Positions 1 through 11,346 of a stretch of DNA of 43,208 bases are shown piece by piece (within the stretch, counting starts at the first letter, position 1; every line of letters begins with the position of its first letter). Made by a program: the position numbers and the translations under genes. The stretch is from Phallusia fumigata. Lineage: Eukaryota; Chordata; Ascidiacea; Phlebobranchia; Ascidiidae. The stretch lies in contig QXVZ01014449.1 of NCBI GenBank assembly GCA_008931825.1, positions 1-43,208 on the forward strand, read 5' to 3'. The notes under the pieces were generated by a model. That model was given only the letters and a program-made list of their open reading frames with translations, was not told where the DNA came from and searched no databases.

Positions 1-360
1 TCAATTTATTTTTTACATTGAAATCACGTGTTCTTTAGCAAAAGAGTTTGTTTAAATATTAACGTAGGTTTTTCAAACTATAGTTTTTGTTGCAGCAATT
101 TTAGTTTTTAAAAGGTCACTAGCGACACCTAGCGTCCAATAGATTTCAAACCAACGGTACAAATCAAATTTACAGTCAAATTCGCAACTAAAACCCAGTC
201 CAGAACCGATCACTGTAGATGCACAAAATAAAGAAAGTTAATAATAAAATATTCGAAACACAACATATCAGTAATTTTACAAGTATTTGCGAAGCATATT
301 TCTAAAATCGGGCTCCTCAGTTTTTTTGCATAAATAGGTTGAAGACAACTGATGACAATT

Positions 361-2985
361 TTACTTCTTCTTTTTCTCCACGACAGCGTACACATCTCCC
401 ACATCTTCATCGTACATTTCTTCGCTCACATCCGGTTTCTGATCAGAGTCGTCCGAATCTTTACTTTGTTGGTTTTCATATCCATTTGTTTTCGCGGCGT
501 CTTCTGTTGTGGCATACAATGTTGCTTCGTTTTGGTTCAGGATGTAATTGTAGGCATGGTCTTCTTCAGCAGCATCTGCACTGTTAATGTAGGCACGGCT
601 TGCCTCTTTCGGGCTCACATTGTTACTGTAGGTGTGAGCTTTCTCCACTTGCACTTCACTTTTGCAAGGAACATGTTTAGTCGTAGTTTCTTTGTTTTCT
701 GGCTCCTCGTTTACAATATTTCCGTACGTCGTTGTTTTATTTTGACTGGAAACTGCCTGGCCTGCAAGGTTAGTTTCCCCTGGGAATAAAAAGTCCTGGT
801 TTTTAAACCATATCTGTCCCAAATCCTCCAACCAACTACTTTACTTCTACAAATGAGGTTTAAACTTCAAGCGTTACTAAAGTTTTTTTTAATAAAATGC
901 ATTAGCAGAGCATCCGTAACATCGAGGGCTGTGAGCCATTAACAGATCAAGATTCTGGGTAAAGTCTCACCGATTTCTGCATATTCGTGCTTTTTGGATT
1001 TAGGTTGTGACTTGGATCTGTAATTCATAAACAAACAATGTAACAACAGATAATAACACGTCTTGCAAACTGCAATGTTTACCTTCTTCGTTTGCGGTAG
1101 ATGAGAATTGTTGCCACTCCTATGATGACGATTCCACAACTGGTGACAGACGCAATCGCAGCTACAGGCAACGAGTTACCTCCTTGATCTGCATCAGAAG
1201 CTCACTGTTATCCTTTGTATGAAGCCATTTCGTATAAAATCATTAAAAGCACAGCCGGTACAATTAAAACAACGTTTATTCCACATATTTATCAGCGTAT
1301 TTATTATATATTTGTTAGAGTAGGATACACTGTAGGTTGTTACTTTTGATATTCTAATTGTAGAGTATGTCTTATGTTGTTTTAGCAAGGTAATAATATT
1401 GGCTTAGTTACGTCATGTCCTGTGCGCTCATGACTGCGTCATCTGTTTAAACGATGCAAGTTACGCATATAGCCGATACTTAAAACATTTGCGTTACAGC
1501 TGACGGGAAGCACGTGTAATAAAACCTTTTTGGTCCAATCCAGTGGTTCCCAAACTTTATGAACTTACGTAACATATCCAAGTTCGTAAAGTGTCCGCTT
1601 ACAACCGACTTAACCACCTCAGAAACTTTAGAATTACAAATAGACAACGTCATCATCGCTACATTCATAAAATACTGGTACACGTACCATAGTTTGGGAA
1701 CCACTGTTCTAATGCAAAGGTCTGTATCCCGCTGCTTGGAAAGATAAACCGGTATTTGATGCATCAATGCTACACGACAATTACTTTATTTCGTTTTAAT
1801 CGAAATAATTCCGTAACACTTTTTATTCGGTACTTTTGTCTCTGATAAATCATTTCTAGTTTTTAAGTGCCAGCGGCGCTTGGAACATTACATATAAAAT
1901 CATTACAGCATGAAATCCCAAAGAGTACGCATTACTGATTTGCACAATCAACAAAACTTTATCATATTATGCATGTATTTATACCTAGCAAAGATTCTGT
2001 TGTTGTAACGTACTTTTCATCAAATTTTTTAAGATGTTTCTTGGTGTGAATACGTCGTCTTTACCATGGCTAATAATTTAAAAACAGGAAAAAAATGGCA
2101 CTATTTGGTGATTAAAACCATCACTGTGTTTCAAACCAGGTTTCGAGCATCACTGTGTATTACTATATCACCTTGCGTTTGGTTGGCAGTTGTTTGGTAT
2201 TTGGACATTGAAGAGGTGGCAGACATTTTTGTAGTGTGGTGAGTTGTGCTTTGCATTGCGTTAGTTGTCGAAATGGTGGTTGCTGGAAAAAGCAAAAGAC
2301 CGTTCAGATGACAAATTCTTTTTGACTTGTTTTTTTTATGTGAAAGTCGCTAAAGTTTCATAAAAAACAACAACATACTTTTAATTTCTTTTTCACATAT
2401 ATATCTTGCATCGTACGAGCATGGAACATCGAACCACTTGTAAGATGAAACGAGTGCTCCGTGCCATCCCATTGTGACGCAATTTTCGTTTGCTCGGTTG
2501 CTTGGTTCTGCTCCATACCACTGTGTTACATCAACACTTGTTCCATCCGTCCACTGGAACTCGTTTGTCGGGTTTCGGTTTGCACCAATAAAAATTGAGT
2601 ATGGTTTTTCTGCGGGCATTTAAAAAAGATGATTGCAATATTGTGCCATACTTTTGGCGCAGATTTAAAATCAGGACGGCAGAAGCGAGTGGTGCGAAAA
2701 TTATGTTGTTTTTTTCTTTTTGGTAAATTTTCAGCCACGTGAAGACCGATTTCTTAAAAATTTACCTGTCAAAGTACGTATCTGGCCCACCAAGAAGTTT
2801 TGAATTTCATTTGTTTTAACATTTGCTACTGTAGCTTTTCTATTTGCACATCCAGCTTTTGCTTCAGTATAAGATTCGACCGCTGGTGAGTAAACAACAA
2901 GATATTCATGTCCTTGGAAGGAATGCCACGTTTCTGCCCCGGCATATTGAAAAAATAAAACAAAAACAAATCCTACAAATTTCAT
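361..2985 (-). CDS. Gene A: CTLD receptor with long multi-tyrosine tail
   Basis: Six exons: 2766-2985, 2379-2609, 2172-2282, 1083-1188, 971-1017, 361-779; 1134 nt, 377 aa. Residues 1-17 form a signal peptide (MKFVGFVFVLFFQYAGA). Residues about 18-150 are a C-type lectin domain with the four expected Cys (AGC, ENC, VPC, YIC) and WTDGT. The Ca-site motif is EPS instead of EPN, and WFD replaces WND, so sugar binding is doubtful. A Thr-rich stalk (150-187) leads to a TM helix (LPVAAIAS...TILIY) and RKRRR. The tail has EYAEI, then nine tyrosines including YGNI, YSNN, YINS, YNYI, YENQ and YAVV, and ends in KKKK. Phases agree at every junction. The head is closest to gene I, the tail to gene C. The role as a signalling lectin receptor at the cell surface is inferred from this layout. 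Confidence 0.85.
1541..1706. mobile_element. hAT-like MITE in intron 3 of gene A
   Basis: The element starts CAGTGGTTCCCAAACT and ends AGTTTGGGAACCACTG, a perfect 16 bp terminal inverted repeat of the type typical of hAT transposons. The flanking octamers GTCCAATC and TTCTAATG match at 5 of 8 positions, as for a decayed 8 bp target duplication. There is no coding capacity. It lies between the stalk and TM exons of gene A. Confidence 0.7.
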
Positions 2986-5457
2986 TTTAATCTACATACA
3001 TATAAAAACACTGACATACAACATAAAGTGATGTATTTATATACAACTTATATAAAGCATTATACAATAAATTAAAATGTTAGTGCATCGAAATCCACGG
3101 AGTTCACCTTACTCATTTATACACTAAACGCAAACTGCTTACGGAATTATTAAAAGAAACACGTTCTTTCACATACTGCATTCGGTGACTAAACATGTCT
3201 AATCTACCTTACAATAATACGTGTCTACAGATGTTGCGATAAAAACTTGTTGTTTTAATGCATTTGTACCAGTGATGTTTTGTGGTTGAAATCAAAATCA
3301 AAAGGGTACTCGAGATGTTCTTTTTATCTGTAGCAAACCACAACAACAAAAGCGTTTCCAAACTTTCGTATCCTGTCATTTGTTAACATGCTTTTCACTT
3401 TCTTTCGTTAATATTGAAACCTAAGTTTATCACCTTACCAAACCAAATTATACTTTTGTATAACAGGTTAGTAAACGCGGTAAGGCGATTGTGGTTTCAA
3501 TGTTGTAATCGCAACAAAATTATAACATCGCAAAGAATTGGCTTCAGGTTTTTGAAGTTGTTTATGCATGTTACATTTTTTTTCCTGTTTTTTAGTTTTG
3601 GTCTTATACCTACTACTTTAATAATAAAACTCCAGAAATAGTTTTTGCAAATTTATGCATAACTCTTACAACGCAAAAACATCGGTGTGCTCTGAACTAA
3701 AACTGAAATGCATTAAAACCACCCGAAACATTTAATTATATTCCTATGATGCAAACTGACTATTTTCTACTGCGAACAAGTTTAAATCTTTCGTTCCGTC
3801 TAAACTTTCGATGTTTTTTCACGAGAAGACGAGCTAGTGTTGTCATTTTCCGACCAACTAACCACAAACAGTCTAAAGTGGTAAACTTCTCCCCAGGTTT
3901 ATGCCAAGTAGGTGGCACGTCATTGGCTTAAAGGAAACTTTGTGTTGTTTTTGTGCATGACGTATGTGACAATGTGTTTTTCCAACCCTGTCGTAAGCAA
4001 CGTTCTGTTTTGTTAAACAATGGACTGGTCTGGCACTGCATAGTTTGGAGTATTGCATAATTTCATCATTTTATTTGTGGTTTGAACCTCGCGCGTTCTG
4101 TGGAAGAAAATGTAAGCGTTAATTTTTCAAAATGGACGAAGCTTTGCCCGAAAAAACACTACGTTGCGCTGTGCCGTTTTAAAAAGGTCCCTTCTGTTGG
4201 TGGGGGGGTATTACAGTTATCGGTAACTTGATTATTGTCCCCTAAAGATACAGTTAGAGAACATTGTCATTTGAGACGAAGTAAAATCGATGGTTACCTA
4301 AAACATTGGTTTCAAATCTAAAATAACGAAACCAAGTAATGTACTAATTTTTGTGAGACGATATACAATATTATAGCAATAGCATTAAAAAATCCTTGTG
4401 TAAGGCTTGAAAGGCAAGTATTATTTTCCGCCTTTGGGCAACCAGAAATATTTAACTAACACAAGATCAACGACAGATCTCAAATTTTACTGATGCTGCA
4501 AACGCGTGGCGATATCTCCATTGCTCGTTGCGCCGTTCTACTATTTAATATTTCGTAACATGCGAAGCGCAGTATAAGCTGAAGAAAAACGGCGTTTTAT
4601 TGGATAGTTGCTCATTTTTAGCCCTTCTGTTAATAAAATAATATCGATATAAACTACAGATTAAAACAATACTTACACTTCAGGAAACTGCATTGTAAAC
4701 GAACGTCCTTAACAGCATGTTGAGGTACCTGTGGTTAGATTTCGCATGCATTGGTATTTTGAACCATTTTGCATTGTTTTTTAAATTAAACCTTTAAAAC
4801 AACATAGTAGCTTGTAACAACATGATGGTCAACAACTGCATTTAACTGGGGTGCAAAATATCAAATTATAGCTATCAAATAAATCTATATCTAACAAAGC
4901 TTCGACTCTGGTAAAATGTTCTAGGAAGATTCGGCTTCTTTTGAAATAGGTTGTTTTTGTATTAACTTCATATTGTTAAACAGGCAAAAAATCGTTTGCT
5001 GACTGTAATAACCAGTTATTGGAGGAAACCCCTTTTATTTGGTAAACTGTGTTTTTATTGCCGATAAAATACTGCAGCTCATGAGCGACATCTACCGACA
5101 GTGGCAATTCCAAACCGCCAAATAAAGAAGTGCGGAAAATAACAAAACAACAAAAAACAAAATGTTATTCCAAAAACAACAGATATACACACAACATGGG
5201 TGTCTATCACCGCCTGCCAAGCAGACAACACAGGTCGAGCGACAGGCCCTGTTAAGCAGCCTATTAGTTCAAGTCAGCAGGCAAGATAGTCAAGATACCT
5301 TTCTGCATGCACGTACATGTTACACGCTAACAAATAGTTTAAATTCTAGTTTACAAAACGTCACGAACTAATGGACAGGGCTCGTACATCAATTAATTGG
5401 TCAGAGTTTTTCATTTGAAAGTAAGAGTGTGAGGATCCTAAAAAATTATTCAAGGGC
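2986..5457. other. Intergenic: upstream of A, downstream of B
   Basis: No exon of the family and no other convincing gene was found here. A TATA-like TTTATATG lies on the minus strand close upstream of gene A, near 3000. The conserved promoter block of the family lies unusually far away, at 3911-3978. A G-run occurs at 4202-4208. At 5218-5330 there is a stretch also found 3' of gene D (17450-17565), so it belongs to the 3' flank shared by B and D. Confidence 0.6.
3911..3978 (-). promoter_or_regulatory. Conserved upstream block, gene A copy
   Basis: Plus-strand order is CACGTCA, then AAAGGAAACTTTGTGTTGTTT, then GCATGACGTA. The same block stands upstream of B, C, D, E, F, G and H. Here it is about 0.93 kb from the start codon, against 0.2-0.4 kb in the others. 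CRE/ATF-like and NFAT-like core sites are suggested by the TGACGT and GGAAA motifs only. Confidence 0.55.
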
Positions 5458-7958
5458 TTATTTCTTTATCTTATCCACCACAGCGTACACATCGCCTGTA
5501 GCATCATCAAGTTCAGGTTGAACGGTTTGATATTGTTGCTGGATTTCGGTCTTATCTTTTTCGACCACAGAGTACATTTCGTCATCATTATTTTGCTGAT
5601 TTACTCTCCCCACATTTCCATTGTCGTTTCCAACCTTGGCATCATCAGCTGTTGGGTGCGTTGTGACATCGTTTGCATCAATGTTGTAGACTTCGTTGAA
5701 AACTGAGCCCATTGCGTCTTCAGGTTCCTTGTTTACGACGTTTCCATACGTTGGTGCTTTGTTGTTGTTGGATCCTGCTTAACAGGTGTGTGTGGTTAGA
5801 ACGAAAACAAAACGAATGCACATATTTACGGTAAATGTCTTGCTTTGTGGGCTTGAAACAATTTTCGCTGTTTAGACTTTTTTCTGTACACTTTTTCGCT
5901 AATATCTATACATTTCAGGGCGATATTTTAATAACGTGCATTCATGATGGCGCATCTATGAAAAGTCAAACCAGAGTTTGTAAAGCAAACAGCGTCTTGC
6001 AAAGGTCAAAGGTTAGTCACTGACGTTTACAGATTCTTCGAGACATATCTGCGTGTCCACGTTAAACAACTTTGCAGGGCATAATTCTTTTTAGGTATAT
6101 TCTTACCGATTTCCGCATACTCCCGGTTTTCAGATGCTGTCTGTATTATACCTGTAAATAAATATGGCCGATCAACTAGGGCAGTAATTTTCAGACTTGA
6201 TCTAAATGCATAACATCTGGTAATACTGCGAGCAACTATTGCATCATTATATCACCTCGTGACCTCGGGTTATCGCAAAATTGATTAAAATTTGAGGATT
6301 TGTTACGTCATTTTGAAAACATTGGAAATGATCTTGAGTGGTATTTCGTTTGTAAAATACGTTTGTGGCCAGTAACAACTTTCTTCATTTAAAAGTGGTC
6401 CGCAATACCTAAAAGGTTGGGCAGGCATGAACTAAGGGCATCAATCATTTTGTAAACCTGCAGCTATTACCTTTGGCGTTTGCGGAATATAAGAAACATT
6501 GCGACTCCCGTGACAATGGTGACACATCCAATGGCGGATGCAATCACAACAAACAGCAACGAGTCACATTTCTGATCTGTAATAACATATTCCATTTGGT
6601 ACACTGAGTATAAGGATATGGTCTCTGAATATAGCTACGAAATCACTTTGATATTTGATACAAAGCAATTGAAACGTCATGTCCGGTCGTCTGAACGCAA
6701 GCTTACGTCACACTTCTTTGTGATTAAGATAGGGGAAACTAAATACAATAAAGCACCGTGAAAATTTACTTGACTCAAAACGTTGCGCCATGCGATAATA
6801 TTTACATTGTCACTGCTTTTCCCTGTGTTCTTAATATGAGTAGTACAATTACCCACTTTGTTGCCATTTTTTTATCGTTATTGACTTCCAAACTCGTTAT
6901 GTCGCATTTGGCTCAGTTGCATCATGAAAGTTCTTGTCGTCAGATGTTTCCGCATATGCGTTAGTTATCTCTGTATATTCAAGTAAAAAGTTATAGTCAC
7001 ATGAACCCGCTTGTCTCCGATGAATGAACTTTTCACTTCTAATCTCAAAATTTTATTTTTAATCTTAGCCGTACCGAGGGTGCTTGGTTTTGTTGATCGT
7101 AGTAATTTACTACTTTCTATGAACGACAGTTTTACATTTTTTGAACTTTCGACGTTGATGTTGATGTTGTTTTGTGAACGCACCAGTTTCAAAAACCCTG
7201 ATACAGCTTTTGCTTTTGTATTATAATTGCTTTTTTGTGGTATTTGGTTTTTCAAATGAGTCATTTCTGTTTTTACTATTTTTAGGACATACCACAAAAA
7301 CATTGGAAATACAAAACCAATGACACAATGCATTGCTTGGTGATATTATTTTCCATTATACATCTATTTAAAAGTGTTACACATTTAATTTAAAGGTACT
7401 ATTTTTAACTGCTTGGTCCATATTGGTGCCATTCTTAATATACATTACCTTGTGTTTTGTGGTTTGTTGTCATTTCCTGAGTCATTCCAATCGTGGAGCG
7501 AATTTGTGTAGTGTGAAAAGTTGTTGTTGAAGCAGTTGTGGTCATAGGCATCGTTGTTGCTGCAATAAACGTTATGTTACCTTTTGTTCAATTACAAACT
7601 ATATGACTTGCTGCGCCACTAGTAATTGTATAACGTTTTTTCACTAGGAATACGTCTGGCGATTGCTTTAACTCACTTGTCAAGAAACAAACAAGTTGCA
7701 AGTCTTGTAAAAACAACTTAGTAGTTTGTTGTTCTCACTTGACAAATTTCCGATTTTTCTCACCAGAAAGTTGTGAAGTTCGGATGTTTTGACGTTTGCT
7801 ACTGTAGCACTTTTTGCAGCACATCCATCTTTAGCTTGAGCATATGAATTGACAGATTTCGTTGTTTCAACATAGTACTCAAGTTTTTCAAATGAATACC
7901 AAGTTTGTGCATTGACAAGTTGCAAAAGGAAAATAATACTAACCCATAAAGTTGTCAT
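5458..7958 (-). pseudogene. Gene B: CTLD receptor lacking CTLD exon 2, frameshifted
   Basis: Recognisable exons: 7739-7958 (signal peptide and first half of CTLD), 7449-7559 (Thr-rich stalk), 6471-6576 (TM, ending RKRQ), 6107-6151 (juxtamembrane) and 5458-5774 (tail). There are two lesions. The second CTLD exon is absent: intron-2 sequence known from genes C and D runs straight into the exon-1 donor near 7730, which removes three of the four CTLD cysteines and the sugar site. The juxtamembrane exon is 45 bp instead of 47, because a TG is missing near 6142 relative to gene D, and this gives a stop a few codons after the TM segment. The tail exon is otherwise well kept, with YGNV, YSVV, YQTV and YAVV. 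It is probably a pseudogene, or at most a tailless remnant. The alternative acceptors I tried do not restore the frame. Confidence 0.8.
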
Positions 7959-9057
7959 TTTGTGGCATAGGCTACTTATTAAAAACCCGGTTGAGATAAA
8001 ACAACAACAAATTGTTATATCATTCCTGAAAAGTAGGCTGCTTCAGGACACAGAACACATATGGCATTAGTGTCAATAGTCTCTACCTGCGAACTGCCAA
8101 TAGATCGTTTGTTTTATCTATCTTTTCAGATGGTGTTTGTCTGTGTACTTCGTTTTAAGTCAATGTTATGATTTATCCCACCCACTGAACACAAGCCATC
8201 TAAGTTGGTAAACGTTTCCACAGTATCATGCGATGTATATGTTACGTCATTGTTTCAAGAAACTTTGTGTTGTTTTGATGATGTGGCAGTGTAATTTTAC
8301 TATTCCTGACGCAAAATCGCTTTATAACAGCAAAGAGCCAACTGAATATTAAGTGACGGCATGCTATGTAAAACAAAGTGTGGCAGTGGCTTGTGGGTCG
8401 TTTGAACGTGTCGAGTGCATTGAGCAGTCATGTTCATGAGCGTATTAATATTCAAATATATTTTTTAATAATTTGCGTCAATTGCTTGTAAACTTGTTGG
8501 AAGTGCAAATTGGCTGCTTGGCTGTGTTTGGTTCGCGAGATATTTGGGTTGGAAGTGGGCAATTTTTTGTTTGCTTGGTCGTTTTAAACGCTGTTTGCCC
8601 AAAAACTTTTCCGATAATGGTGTGATCCTGTGGAAAATATGTGGCAGATCAGAGAGTAAGAACAACGATTCGTTAATTATCTTCGGATAAACTTTTTTTC
8701 GAAGCAGATTTACTTTCTTCCCCTGACAAAATAGAACACCTTGTATGGAATCTCAATTGGGGCGAGACGGCGATCAGTTTTATAAAGCCCGCAACTTTTC
8801 CTGTTTGGAATCAAAAACGTGAGCAGTAGGGTTTTACCTTATGAGCGCATTATAATTCATCACCACAATAGTGGTTGTTACGGTAAAGCGGACAACAAAG
8901 ATTGAAAGTGTGTAGTTTATGTTAAATAAGATATAATAACACCCAACCCAGCATTACACAAAAAATCCTTGGCCGCTCAATTGTGCTAATACTACGAACA
9001 GAATCATTGAAACATCAACTTTTTATCAAAAATCAAAGATTTGCGGCACAAATACGC
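7397..9057. repeat. Copy 1 of a 1661 bp exact direct repeat at a contig end
   Basis: The sequence from 7397 to the base before the N at 9058 recurs, without any difference I could see, from the base after the N (9059) to 10719, with an offset of 1662. It contains the stalk and first exons of gene B plus the upstream region. The repeat borders fall exactly on the N, so this is best explained as two contigs with an unmerged overlap. Confidence 0.9.
8226..8292 (-). promoter_or_regulatory. Conserved upstream block, gene B copy
   Basis: TTACGTCATTG is followed by AAGAAACTTTGTGTTGTTTTGATGATGTGG. The second TGACGT half-site seen in the other copies is lost through a short deletion. The block lies about 0.3 kb before the gene B start codon. 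It is repeated at 9888-9954 because of the contig overlap. Confidence 0.5.
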
Positions 9058-9058
9058 N
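9058..9058. other. Assembly join (single N)
   Basis: A single N separates the two copies of the 1661 bp exact repeat. It marks a contig join. Confidence 0.9.
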
Positions 9059-10719
9059 TACTATTTTTAACTGCTTGGTCCATATTGGTGCCATTCTTAA
9101 TATACATTACCTTGTGTTTTGTGGTTTGTTGTCATTTCCTGAGTCATTCCAATCGTGGAGCGAATTTGTGTAGTGTGAAAAGTTGTTGTTGAAGCAGTTG
9201 TGGTCATAGGCATCGTTGTTGCTGCAATAAACGTTATGTTACCTTTTGTTCAATTACAAACTATATGACTTGCTGCGCCACTAGTAATTGTATAACGTTT
9301 TTTCACTAGGAATACGTCTGGCGATTGCTTTAACTCACTTGTCAAGAAACAAACAAGTTGCAAGTCTTGTAAAAACAACTTAGTAGTTTGTTGTTCTCAC
9401 TTGACAAATTTCCGATTTTTCTCACCAGAAAGTTGTGAAGTTCGGATGTTTTGACGTTTGCTACTGTAGCACTTTTTGCAGCACATCCATCTTTAGCTTG
9501 AGCATATGAATTGACAGATTTCGTTGTTTCAACATAGTACTCAAGTTTTTCAAATGAATACCAAGTTTGTGCATTGACAAGTTGCAAAAGGAAAATAATA
9601 CTAACCCATAAAGTTGTCATTTTGTGGCATAGGCTACTTATTAAAAACCCGGTTGAGATAAAACAACAACAAATTGTTATATCATTCCTGAAAAGTAGGC
9701 TGCTTCAGGACACAGAACACATATGGCATTAGTGTCAATAGTCTCTACCTGCGAACTGCCAATAGATCGTTTGTTTTATCTATCTTTTCAGATGGTGTTT
9801 GTCTGTGTACTTCGTTTTAAGTCAATGTTATGATTTATCCCACCCACTGAACACAAGCCATCTAAGTTGGTAAACGTTTCCACAGTATCATGCGATGTAT
9901 ATGTTACGTCATTGTTTCAAGAAACTTTGTGTTGTTTTGATGATGTGGCAGTGTAATTTTACTATTCCTGACGCAAAATCGCTTTATAACAGCAAAGAGC
10001 CAACTGAATATTAAGTGACGGCATGCTATGTAAAACAAAGTGTGGCAGTGGCTTGTGGGTCGTTTGAACGTGTCGAGTGCATTGAGCAGTCATGTTCATG
10101 AGCGTATTAATATTCAAATATATTTTTTAATAATTTGCGTCAATTGCTTGTAAACTTGTTGGAAGTGCAAATTGGCTGCTTGGCTGTGTTTGGTTCGCGA
10201 GATATTTGGGTTGGAAGTGGGCAATTTTTTGTTTGCTTGGTCGTTTTAAACGCTGTTTGCCCAAAAACTTTTCCGATAATGGTGTGATCCTGTGGAAAAT
10301 ATGTGGCAGATCAGAGAGTAAGAACAACGATTCGTTAATTATCTTCGGATAAACTTTTTTTCGAAGCAGATTTACTTTCTTCCCCTGACAAAATAGAACA
10401 CCTTGTATGGAATCTCAATTGGGGCGAGACGGCGATCAGTTTTATAAAGCCCGCAACTTTTCCTGTTTGGAATCAAAAACGTGAGCAGTAGGGTTTTACC
10501 TTATGAGCGCATTATAATTCATCACCACAATAGTGGTTGTTACGGTAAAGCGGACAACAAAGATTGAAAGTGTGTAGTTTATGTTAAATAAGATATAATA
10601 ACACCCAACCCAGCATTACACAAAAAATCCTTGGCCGCTCAATTGTGCTAATACTACGAACAGAATCATTGAAACATCAACTTTTTATCAAAAATCAAAG
10701 ATTTGCGGCACAAATACGC
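9059..10719. repeat. Copy 2 of the 1661 bp exact direct repeat
   Basis: Same sequence as 7397-9057. It carries a second image of the gene B stalk exon (9111-9221) and first exon (9401-9620), but no TM or tail exon. These should not be counted as another gene. Confidence 0.9.
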
Positions 10720-11346
10720 CTCGTGTTGTAAAACCACCGAGTTTGCTTTTGGCTTGAATCAAAATACTTGCACTTGACAACAGTTAGAAGCAACTAGAAG
10801 TCTCAATTATGTTACAACCATTATTTTGTAACAAAACACCAAACATAAAATCTAGATTAATAAAACACCAAACATAAAATCTACATCCACATGAATAAAT
10901 AGATGACACGGATCACTCACATAAATGCAAAATCACAAGAAACTGCACAAATGAAAAAAACTGTAAATCAATCTAATACCTCGTGACCGTTATCTGAGAT
11001 TCAATAGCTCACAAGCGACACCTAGCGTTTAATTGTAAAACAAAATCAGCTCAAAATTTTTTATGTCACTGTCTTTGCAAAAAACCTACCAACAACAAAG
11101 TATTGAGCATACGCGCACGATGAAGCAAATTTTCGGAAGACAAACATATTAATTTAAACACAACGGACATACGCCGATTTTTTCTGGTTTTTGTAAAAAA
11201 TACATCCGAGTTAGGGTTTTAAGAGCTTTAGCCCCAAAAGCTTACAAACTTCCAAATCTTTATTTTTAAAAACAATGATATAGTTTGAAACTGCAAAACA
11301 GATTGATAGGAAGATCTAAATAGGTTGAAAACAACCGATGGCAGTT
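10720..11346. other. 3' flank of gene C
   Basis: No gene seen. At about 10833-10886 a unit reading AAAACACCAAACATAAAATC occurs twice in tandem. AGCGACACCTAGCG at about 10997 also occurs at about 124 beyond the 3' end of gene A, so the similar tails of A and C are matched by a similar 3' flank. Confidence 0.5.

Noticed and set aside
352-789. Plus-strand ORF of 145 aa rich in Phe, Val and Cys, opposite the gene A tail
   Set aside because: It is the antisense of a Lys/Asp/Asn/Glu-rich tail exon. Similar hydrophobic ORFs lie opposite the tails of C, E, G, H and I for the same reason.
5218-5330. tRNA gene or tRNA-derived SINE shared by the 3' flanks of B and D (GTTCAAGTC resembling a B box)
   Set aside because: I could not find a convincing A box or cloverleaf. 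The sharing is explained by duplication of the gene unit.
9342-9620. A tenth receptor gene starting at 9620
   Set aside because: It is the copy of gene B exon 1 inside the exact contig overlap and has no TM or tail exons of its own.
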